Source of the DNA: Myxococcales bacterium | Lineage (GTDB): Bacteria; Myxococcota_A; Polyangia; Fen-1088 | NCBI GenBank assembly: GCA_003161835.1 | Contig: PMNO01000122.1 | Coordinates: 4,182 to 9,320, forward strand | DNA: 5,139 nucleotides | Direction of reading: 5' to 3' | In this document: in pieces, positions 1-5,139 of the stretch | Layout: each line of letters starts with the position of its first letter | Numbering within the stretch: the stretch's first letter is position 1 | Translations under genes and position numbers: made by a program | Notes under the pieces: model-generated | The model's input: the letters and a program-made list of their open reading frames with translations, nothing else | Databases searched by the model: none | What the model was told of the DNA's origin: nothing

Positions 1-1031
1 TAGGGCGCGAAGAGCAGATCAGCCCCGGGAGCGTCCAGACAATCGGGCGCGCGGTCGACGGTGATTGTTCCGGAGCGGTTGAGCCCGCTCGCGAGCCAGT
101 TGGCGACCGCCGTCAAATCCTTGAGAGTCGCGAGACTGGCGCCCCCGAAGGGGACCCCCCGGGCCGCGATCACGCCGAATGGTTGACCCCGGGGGTCGAG
201 CAGCGGCGCCGCGAGATCGACGTCGTGGGGCCCGGCGTCAACCAGGTCGATGGCCCGCGCGCCGCGGCGGGTGCGCAGGGCCGCTGCAATCGCCCGATCG
301 GTTCGCAGATCCCGGACGTCACAATCAGTCGTGCTCCACGGGCCAACGCTGGCCAGGGTTTGCGGCGCATCGCCAGCGAATATCTGGACGATACCCATGC
401 GCGCGCCGAGCCGCGCCGATGCTATCTCCAGGGCGGCCGCTGCCGCCGCTTGAGGGTCGTCGCTCTCCAATCTCTGGGCGGCGCGGCGCAAGAACGTCAG
501 CGAGAACTTCAAGCGATCCGTGCGCGCCCGCAGCACGAGCAAGGTCGACTGCAACTCGTCCATCGTCGACTGATCGGCCCGGGCGCGCAGCCGCGCGGCA
601 CGAAGAGATGCCGCTAGATCGCCTCGGCGGCGCTGGTGCTCCGACGCGACCCAACTGATCAGGGCCGCCGCCGTCAACCCCGCCAGGTCGGCGGCGCGTT
701 CGAGACGCGCGGTCAGCGCCGGGACATCGCCCCGGACCGCCGCAGCCGCCACCAGGATGCCCGAGGCGAGCGGCAGCGCGACGAGGAATCCGCGGGTGCC
801 GTAGCGCGCAGCCAAAATGAGAACGGCGATCCAGATGAGGTGCGGTCCGGACAAGCGGAGGCCCGCATCGTCTGGCCACAAGAGCAGCGTCGCCGCCAAC
901 GCGGCCAGATCGAGTGCCAGGGATTCAAGCACGATCGTCCCAATGGTCGCCCTGGATCCCGCTCCCTCCGGTTGGATCGTCCACCCGGCGAGTGCGATCC
1001 CCGGTTCCTGGTCGAGACTAGAGGTCCGCAT
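1..1031 (-). CDS. pelD: PelD-like inner-membrane c-di-GMP receptor, 3' end cut off by window edge
   Basis: 343 codons are visible, open to the left edge, so the C-terminus is missing. Seen: four hydrophobic helices near the N-terminus (about residues 30-52, 64-78, 80-99 and 107-129), a charged helical linker (about 130-190) that may be a coiled coil, then a GAF-like alpha/beta domain (about 195-318) with segments such as ARMGIVQIFAG and LLDPRGQPFGVIAARG. Known for the family: Pseudomonas PelD has four TM helices, a GAF domain and a degenerate GGDEF domain whose RxxD site binds c-di-GMP to switch on Pel synthesis with PelE, PelF and PelG. That last domain would lie outside this window, so ligand binding cannot be judged. 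The ATG at 1031 was chosen because it is in frame upstream of the first helix and overlaps the preceding gene by 14 nt, suggesting translational coupling. It has no strong Shine-Dalgarno; a GTG at about residue 33 is a less likely start, being inside helix 1. Alternative: another membrane GAF sensor. Confidence 0.78.
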   Translation of the reverse strand, partial: MRTSSLDQEPGIALAGWTIQPEGAGSRATIGTIVLESLALDLAALAATLLLWPDDAGLRLSGPHLIWIAVLILAARYGTRGFLVALPLASGILVAAAAVRGDVPALTARLERAADLAGLTAAALISWVASEHQRRRGDLAASLRAARLRARADQSTMDELQSTLLVLRARTDRLKFSLTFLRRAAQRLESDDPQAAAAAALEIASARLGARMGIVQIFAGDAPQTLASVGPWSTTDCDVRDLRTDRAIAAALRTRRGARAIDLVDAGPHDVDLAAPLLDPRGQPFGVIAARGVPFGGASLATLKDLTAVANWLASGLNRSGTITVDRAPDCLDAPGADLLFAP

Positions 1032-2733
1032 GGAAGCTCAACCATCCCGCGTGCCGCGTTCCCTGAAGGCCGGTGGTGGTCTCCTTGGTCACGTCGTAAC
1101 TGAGCACGAAGCGATTCGACCAGGACGGCGCCACGACCACCGACGCGCCCCCGGTGTAAAGAGTCACGGAGCGTTCGGTGTCATAGCCCACGGCGCCCCG
1201 CAGATCGATGCCGGCCCAACCAGCCGGCGACACCAGTCGAAGTGTCCCCGAACCAACGTGGCTCGCCCCCCGCGGGGCCAATACCAGCCGTGCATTGAAA
1301 GCCTCCGAGGAGGTTCCGAAGAGCTGCTGATGCCGGTAGCTCAGGATCGCGGCGTCGCTGAGCACGGATCGCCGCACCAAGTTCTCGTCCAGCGACTCCC
1401 CGCGCAGCAGGCGTTCAGGGCGACTCCACAACACGAGATCAATCCCCGCGTAGAATAGTTGCTGAGTCGAGGTCGGATCCCCAATCACCGGATTGGTGGT
1501 CGTCGCGGGCTCGAGACGAAGCCAGCGGCGCTGGACCCCGAGATTGGCCAGGAGCCGCCGGTTGGTCGGAAACAAGAACAGTTGCCCGCTGCCCTCGTGG
1601 AGTCTGCCGCCCTCGGAGATCGTGACCGCCGCGTCATTCCACGGCTCGTTGATGGCGCCACGCAGGTGAGCCTCCGCGTGCCCGAGAAACGGCAGCACGA
1701 CCTCGGAGGTGGTGCCGGCGCGCGCGCTCTTGGTCTGTCGACCCGAATCATCGCTGGCGGCGGCGTAGCGAACGTCACCGCCGATCAGGAGCGAATCTCC
1801 GTGGCGGCTGGAGAGCAAGAGCCCGACCGCCAGGCCTGAGAGCGACCCGCCCCCGGGTAGCAGGCGGCCATCCCGCAACACTTGCCCAGAGGAGGTCTCG
1901 TGCCAGGCGAGCACGCGCAGGTTGTGCCCCGCTCCGATCGGCAACGCCAGCCCCGTCTGCACCCGCAGGCTGCTGGCCTGGGGATCACTGCGTCCCAAGA
2001 CATCGCCGGCCACCTCTGGCGTGATTCGGTAGCGCAAGCGGCTGAGCGAAACGGTGAGGGCCTCGTCGGCTTGACCGCTCGCCTTCGTGCGCGCCGTCTC
2101 GTAGCTCTGGTAAGCGGCACGCAGATCCCCGGCGCGTTCCTGCGCGCGGCCCTGGTCCCGCCAGTTCGCGGAGGTGGGCTCGTCGCTCGCGAGGCCCGCG
2201 CGCATCGGAAGCTCGCGATCGAGATCTCCCGTGACTTCCAATACCCAGGCCAGCACGGCCCGCGCGCGGACGTTCTTGGGATCACGCTCCAAGAGACGTT
2301 CGAGCAAACGCTGAGCGCCTCTCCAATCCTTGTTGAGGATATGCGCCTCGACGTGATTGATGGCGGCCTCCGCGTCCACGCGCGGCGCTGCGGACCACAA
2401 GGATTCATAGATCGTGTCGGCTCGCGCGAGCTCTCCCCGCCGCGCGTAGATGCGCGCCAACCACAGCTTCGGCATCCGCTCACTCGGCGCGGCTCCGATC
2501 TCCGCCTCGGCGATCTCGTGTTCGCGTCGCGCCTCAGCCTCGCTTCCGGCGGCGAAGAACGCTTCGCCATTGCGATAATGCTGTTCGGGATCGGGCGGAG
2601 CGCGATGGTCGAAGGCTGTGCTCCCGGCCAGCGGCTGCTGGGCAAGCAGCGACGGTGACCAGAGCACCTGGCCAAGCGGCAGTACCAGGCCCAAGAGCGA
2701 TCGGGTTGCGAATCGTTGCGTGGTCTTCTTCAT
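1018..2733 (-). CDS. PelB-like TPR and outer-membrane beta-barrel export protein
   Basis: 571 aa, complete. Seen: a Sec signal peptide (KK at 2-3, hydrophobic stretch 13-30, likely cleavage after A31 in SLLAQQ), then about five TPR-like helical pairs (roughly residues 50-83, 86-117, 121-152, 153-186, 188-220), then about 335 residues of alternating polar/apolar short strands with Gly/Arg/Asp turns, as in an outer-membrane beta-barrel. The final residues (SFHADL) end in Leu, not the commonest terminal Phe. Known: in exopolysaccharide export, periplasmic TPRs fused to a barrel (PelB, PgaA, BcsC) bind modifying enzymes and form the secretion pore. Assignment to PelB rests on the architecture and on the overlapping pelD-like gene downstream. 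It is about half the length of Pseudomonas PelB (near 1,190 aa), mainly through fewer TPRs. The start is supported by GAGGAG four bases upstream of the ATG. It could instead belong to a related TPR-porin family. Confidence 0.8.
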   Translation of the reverse strand: MKKTTQRFATRSLLGLVLPLGQVLWSPSLLAQQPLAGSTAFDHRAPPDPEQHYRNGEAFFAAGSEAEARREHEIAEAEIGAAPSERMPKLWLARIYARRGELARADTIYESLWSAAPRVDAEAAINHVEAHILNKDWRGAQRLLERLLERDPKNVRARAVLAWVLEVTGDLDRELPMRAGLASDEPTSANWRDQGRAQERAGDLRAAYQSYETARTKASGQADEALTVSLSRLRYRITPEVAGDVLGRSDPQASSLRVQTGLALPIGAGHNLRVLAWHETSSGQVLRDGRLLPGGGSLSGLAVGLLLSSRHGDSLLIGGDVRYAAASDDSGRQTKSARAGTTSEVVLPFLGHAEAHLRGAINEPWNDAAVTISEGGRLHEGSGQLFLFPTNRRLLANLGVQRRWLRLEPATTTNPVIGDPTSTQQLFYAGIDLVLWSRPERLLRGESLDENLVRRSVLSDAAILSYRHQQLFGTSSEAFNARLVLAPRGASHVGSGTLRLVSPAGWAGIDLRGAVGYDTERSVTLYTGGASVVVAPSWSNRFVLSYDVTKETTTGLQGTRHAGWLSFHADL

Positions 2734-2737
2734 GTTT

Positions 2738-2743
2738 CTCCTC
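2738..2743 (-). promoter_or_regulatory. Ribosome binding site of the PelB-like gene
   Basis: GAGGAG on the minus strand is followed by AAAC and the ATG at 2733. This good Shine-Dalgarno fixes the start, which is also directly followed by a typical signal peptide. Confidence 0.8.
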
Positions 2744-2759
2744 GGTCGCGGCCCCGTTT

Positions 2760-2776
2760 TGCAACCGCCGTGCCCG
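2760..2776 (-). promoter_or_regulatory. Sigma-54 (-24/-12) promoter for the pelB-like/pelD operon
   Basis: The minus strand reads CGGGCACGGCGGTTGCA, against the consensus YTGGCACGRNNNTTGCW. Only the T before GG differs; the GG and GC dinucleotides are exactly 10 bases apart. With C2761 at -12, transcription would start near 2749, giving a 16-nt leader that holds the Shine-Dalgarno. The match and position are seen; use by RpoN is inferred. Confidence 0.62.
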
Positions 2777-2800
2777 CCTCATCTGGCGTCTGGGTGTGGG

Positions 2801-2865
2801 TTTGCGCCGCACGATTCGTGAGGTTCTGCGCAAATTGATGCGATTCGAAGCGCGACCTGCGCAAA
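2801..2865. repeat. Three GCGCAAA elements between the divergent promoters (possible activator sites)
   Basis: GCGCAAA occurs at 2828-2834 and 2859-2865 on the plus strand, each as CTGCGCAAA and 31 bp apart (about three helical turns). It also occurs inverted as TTTGCGC at 2801-2807. Their centres lie about 55-113 bp upstream of the predicted leftward start and 70-128 bp upstream of the rightward one, a usual range for sigma-54 activator sites. No known regulator consensus was recognised. Confidence 0.4.
2810..2820. repeat. Short perfect palindrome CACGATTCGTG
   Basis: Two 5-base arms flank a central T. It lies between the inverted and first direct GCGCAAA elements, so it may belong to the same regulatory site, but it is short enough to be chance. 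CGATTCG recurs at 2841-2847. Confidence 0.25.
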
Positions 2866-2904
2866 CCGCGAGTTCGCGATCCGCGCCGTCCGGGGCTCGC
2901 TTCA

Positions 2905-2921
2905 TTGGCACATCGAATGCT
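2905..2921 (+). promoter_or_regulatory. Possible sigma-54 (-24/-12) promoter for the Agd3-like gene
   Basis: The plus strand reads TTGGCACATCGAATGCT. The -24 half (TTGGCAC) is perfect and the -12 half (ATGCT) has one mismatch to TTGCW; GG and GC are 10 bases apart. Two less conserved positions after GGCAC also differ. With C2920 at -12, the start would be near 2932, leaving an 86-nt leader. Weaker than the leftward match, but correctly placed and oriented. Confidence 0.45.
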
Positions 2922-2971
2922 GACGCGGATGTGCGAGCCGAAACCGGCGCGACACGAAGACGGTCGCGAGT

Positions 2972-2986
2972 TCAAGAGTCTCTTGA
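2972..2986 (+). repeat. Palindrome in the leader of the Agd3-like gene
   Basis: TCAAGAGTCTCTTGA has perfect 7-base arms around a single T. It lies about 40 bases after the predicted transcription start and 31 bases before the ATG. As DNA it could be a repressor operator. As RNA, the one-base loop would force opening of the inner pairs, so a hairpin would be weak. It is not followed by a T-run, so it is not a terminator. Confidence 0.3.
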
Positions 2987-3004
2987 GGAACTTCAGCCTC
3001 ACTG

Positions 3005-3010
3005 AAAGGA
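3005..3010 (+). promoter_or_regulatory. Ribosome binding site of the Agd3-like gene
   Basis: AAAGGA lies seven bases before the ATG at 3018. It sits between two copies of CACTGAAA (3000-3007 and 3011-3018) that are 11 bp apart; the second runs into the start codon. Confidence 0.7.
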
Positions 3011-3017
3011 CACTGAA

Positions 3018-5139
3018 ATGAGAATTCAGAAGATGATGGGTCTCGCCCTCGGGGCGGTGGGTGCGATCTGGGGGGTCGGGTGTTCGGGGAATCGCCCGAC
3101 GGAGTCTCGACCAGACCATCGTGCCGAGATGGCGCGCGGACCGGTCGCGCCCACCACGTACGTCACCCGCCCATTGACGGCGGTGATGGCCGCGGACCCG
3201 GGGTCCGGTCAGGTGTCTTCGTCGCCCGATACGCGGGTCGATGCCCGCCTCCTGGTGGTGACAGCCAGCAGCGGCGCGCTCGGCGCGAATGCCGCGGATC
3301 CAGGGTATCTGGCGATCGTGCAAGCGCTGCGCTACCTCGGAACGCCGTACGACGTATTCAACGCAGCCACCGAGCCGGCGCTCACCATGGAGCGCTTGGC
3401 GACCGGCAACCACGGCCGCTACTACGGGATCGTGCTGGACGTCGGCAACCTGTCCGACGGATCGCAGAGCGCCTTCTCCGACGCCGAGTGGACGGTTCTC
3501 GCCAGCTACGAATCCGCGTTTCAGGTCCGCCGGGCGGCCGTCTATACATTTCCCGAGGCCGCGTACGGGCTCTCGGCGACGGGCGAGGGGTTCGACACCA
3601 CCGCGACGCCGCTATCCATCAGTTGCACGGCGCTCGGCACTCAGGTGTTTCCCGACGTCAACTGCGCCGCCCCCATCAGCGTTCGCAATGCGTGGGCGTA
3701 CCCGGCCGCCGCCAGCGACGCCGCGACGCTTCCCCTCTTCGCGGACGAAACTGGCCGTGTGTTCGGCGCCATTCGCCAGCACGGCGGCGGTCGCGAATCG
3801 CTGGTGTTGACGTTTGCCCAGGCGCCGAGCCTGGTGCACTCGCTCGGGCTCCTGTACGACGTCGTCCGCTGGGTGACGCGCGGTATCTACCTGGGCGAGC
3901 ACCACACGTACGTGGGGTCGGAGATCGACGATCTCCTCCTCTCGACCGAGCTCTACGGGAGCACCGAGAGCTATCGAATCGACGAGAATGATCTGCAGGC
4001 CCTGTACGATTGGCAGCAAGCCAAGCGCGCGCAGGCGCTGACGGCGGATCTGCGACTGGATTGGGCGATCAACGGGGTGGGGGCGACGCCGGACGATCCT
4101 GTAACAGCGCGTGCCCAAGCGATTGGGTCGGGGTTCAAGTGGATCAATCACACCTGGGACCACCCGTACTTGAATCTCACGATTCCCGCCGATGCGACCG
4201 CGGATGAGTGGGCGGGGACATACGCGCTGGCGCTTCCCGAGATCGCGAACAACAACAGCCTGATTCAGAGCCTGGGCCTCTTGCCTTACAACGTCGCCAA
4301 CATCGTCACCCCGCACATCTCGGGTCTCGACAATCCCGAGGTGATGCGAGCGGCCTTCGATGCAGGCGTTCGCTACCTGGTGACCGACACCTCGCAGCCG
4401 GGCCCCGACAACGGACCCAACCCTTCGCCCAACGCGGGCATGTACAACTCGCATCAGCCGGGAATCCTGATGATCCCGCGACACCCGACCAATCTCTTCT
4501 ATCACGTATCGACTCCCGAGGAATGGGAGGCCGCGTACAACTTCACCTATCGCGCATTTTGGGGCCGAGATCTTTCGTACGCGGAGATCGTCGACGTCGA
4601 GAGCGACATGTTGTTGCAGTACCTGCTGCGGGGCGAAAACGATCCTTGGATGTTTCACCAGGCCAACACGCGCTTCTTCGAGCCGGGACACAGCTTGATT
4701 TCAGACCTGCACGATCGCGCGTTCGAGAAGTACGCCGCCGTCTCGCTGCTCCCCATCACGAGTCCGACGATGGATCAACTGGGCGTGCAGGTGGCGGCAC
4801 GCATGCAATACGATGCCTCCGGCGCGAGCGCGGTCATCGGTCCTGGGAACCAATTGACCTTGAGCGTTTCCGGCGCGGCGACGGTTCCGGTCACGGGGCT
4901 CTGCACACCATCTGCAGAAACCTACGCGGGCCAGAAGATTTCGCATCTGTCGCTGCCGGCCGGCGGACAGCTAGTGTTGACCCTGGACGGTTGCAACGAG
5001 GGTGTCTCGACCGGCGCGCCCGGGACGGCCGTTCAACCGGGTACCGGGGGCACATCGGGAGCGGGTGGCATGGCGGCGTCGGGGTTGGGTGGCGGTGGTG
5101 GCGGCGAGGTTGGCGGCGGCGGGGCTGGCGGCGGGGCTG
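3018..5139 (+). CDS. Agd3-like (CE18-type) exopolysaccharide deacetylase lipoprotein, 3' end cut off
   Basis: 707 codons are visible without a stop. Seen: a lipoprotein-type signal (MRIQKMMGLALGAV..., Cys22 in GVGC; Gly at -3 is atypical, Ser at +2 fits outer-membrane retention); a low-complexity linker to about residue 75; an alpha/beta domain (about 76-290; RLLVVT, RYLGTPYDVF, GRYYGIVLDVGNL) resembling the CBM87 domain of Agd3; a deacetylase domain with EIDDLLL (302-308; D304/D305), HTWDH (378-382), TPHISGLDN (431-439), PRHPTN (487-492) and MFHQAN (545-550); a C-terminal beta domain with Cys629 and Cys659, which may pair; then a Gly-rich tail from about 665. Known: Agd3 de-N-acetylates GalNAc in Aspergillus galactosaminogalactan using a metal-bound Asp-His-His site. 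Inferred: D304 or D305 with H378 and H382 bind the metal and H547 is the late catalytic His. The start has AAGGA seven bases upstream. No glycoside hydrolase domain is visible before the deacetylase. Family recognition is from remembered motifs, not a search. Confidence 0.82.
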   Translation, partial: MRIQKMMGLALGAVGAIWGVGCSGNRPTESRPDHRAEMARGPVAPTTYVTRPLTAVMAADPGSGQVSSSPDTRVDARLLVVTASSGALGANAADPGYLAIVQALRYLGTPYDVFNAATEPALTMERLATGNHGRYYGIVLDVGNLSDGSQSAFSDAEWTVLASYESAFQVRRAAVYTFPEAAYGLSATGEGFDTTATPLSISCTALGTQVFPDVNCAAPISVRNAWAYPAAASDAATLPLFADETGRVFGAIRQHGGGRESLVLTFAQAPSLVHSLGLLYDVVRWVTRGIYLGEHHTYVGSEIDDLLLSTELYGSTESYRIDENDLQALYDWQQAKRAQALTADLRLDWAINGVGATPDDPVTARAQAIGSGFKWINHTWDHPYLNLTIPADATADEWAGTYALALPEIANNNSLIQSLGLLPYNVANIVTPHISGLDNPEVMRAAFDAGVRYLVTDTSQPGPDNGPNPSPNAGMYNSHQPGILMIPRHPTNLFYHVSTPEEWEAAYNFTYRAFWGRDLSYAEIVDVESDMLLQYLLRGENDPWMFHQANTRFFEPGHSLISDLHDRAFEKYAAVSLLPITSPTMDQLGVQVAARMQYDASGASAVIGPGNQLTLSVSGAATVPVTGLCTPSAETYAGQKISHLSLPAGGQLVLTLDGCNEGVSTGAPGTAVQPGTGGTSGAGGMAASGLGGGGGGEVGGGGAGGGA
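5037..5139 (+). repeat. Gly-rich low-complexity coding repeat
   Basis: GGC/GGT/GGG-rich sequence in frame with the Agd3-like gene encodes a tail beginning PGTGGTSGAGG and becoming nearly pure glycine by the window edge. Such tails act as flexible surface linkers and are common in large myxobacterial surface proteins. What follows, whether another domain, a sorting signal or a stop, is not visible. Confidence 0.8.

Larger units (their letters stand above)
2734..3017. promoter_or_regulatory. Divergent intergenic control region
   Basis: 284 bp separate the two divergent start codons. No convincing gene lies here; frames crossing it are Arg-rich shadows. It contains both ribosome binding sites, one strong and one weaker -24/-12 promoter match in opposite directions, three GCGCAAA elements between them and several short palindromes, all listed separately. 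The arrangement suggests that the export/synthesis operon and the deacetylase gene are controlled together. Confidence 0.7.

Noticed and set aside
713..1045. 110-codon minus-strand frame starting just before the pelD-like start
   Set aside because: Arg/Ser/Cys-rich with no membrane segments; the neighbouring frame from 1031 has the TM x4 plus GAF layout.
1882..2658. 258-codon plus-strand open frame opposite the TPR region
   Set aside because: Arg/Gly/Leu-rich shadow without a domain; the minus strand here encodes the signal peptide and TPRs.
2820..2865. Sigma-70 promoter on the minus strand (TTGCGC ... CATCAA)
   Set aside because: Poor match in the -10 element and an 18-bp spacer; the sigma-54 match closer to the gene explains it better.
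2972..2986. Rho-independent terminator at the palindrome
   Set aside because: No T-run follows, the loop is one base, and it lies just upstream of a start codon.
3080..3991. 303-codon plus-strand frame inside the deacetylase gene
   Set aside because: Arg-rich out-of-frame translation; the overlapping frame carries the lipoprotein signal and the CBM87-like domain.
3612..4691. 359-codon minus-strand open frame opposite the deacetylase
   Set aside because: It is the antisense shadow of a high-GC gene: rich in Arg/Val/His, no recognisable domain, and the plus strand has clear family motifs over the same bases.

Overview
The window looks like part of a Pel-type cationic exopolysaccharide locus from a high-GC Gram-negative bacterium. 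The Gram-negative call rests on an outer-membrane beta-barrel protein and a lipoprotein. The very high G+C, the Gly/Ala/Ser-rich tail on a surface protein and the apparent sigma-54 promoters make a myxobacterium (Myxococcota, perhaps Polyangia) my best guess. That is inference from style, with no marker gene.

Layout: two divergent transcription units flank a 284-bp intergenic region. Leftward (minus strand) runs a 571-aa TPR plus beta-barrel outer-membrane protein (1018-2733, PelB-like). It overlaps by 14 nt a second gene (1-1031, running off the left edge) that encodes four hydrophobic helices, a linker and a GAF-like domain. That is the order found in PelD, the inner-membrane c-di-GMP receptor of Pel synthesis. 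Rightward (plus strand) runs a predicted lipoprotein (3018 to beyond 5139). It reads as a bacterial relative of the Aspergillus galactosaminogalactan deacetylase Agd3: a CBM87-like domain, a CE18-like polysaccharide deacetylase, a C-terminal beta domain and a Gly-rich tail.

The intergenic region holds a very good -24/-12 (sigma-54) match pointing left and a second, weaker one pointing right. Between them lie three copies of GCGCAAA (one inverted) that could be a shared activator-binding region. The left promoter predicts a 16-nt leader carrying a clear GAGGAG ribosome binding site.

Proposed joint role: PelD gates synthesis at the inner membrane, the TPR/barrel protein guides and exports the polymer, and the Agd3-like lipoprotein partly de-N-acetylates a GalNAc-containing polymer to make it cationic. 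In Pseudomonas the deacetylase step is done by PelA; here a protein of the fungal-type family seems to sit in its place. No RNA genes, insertion sequences, CRISPR arrays or terminators were seen.
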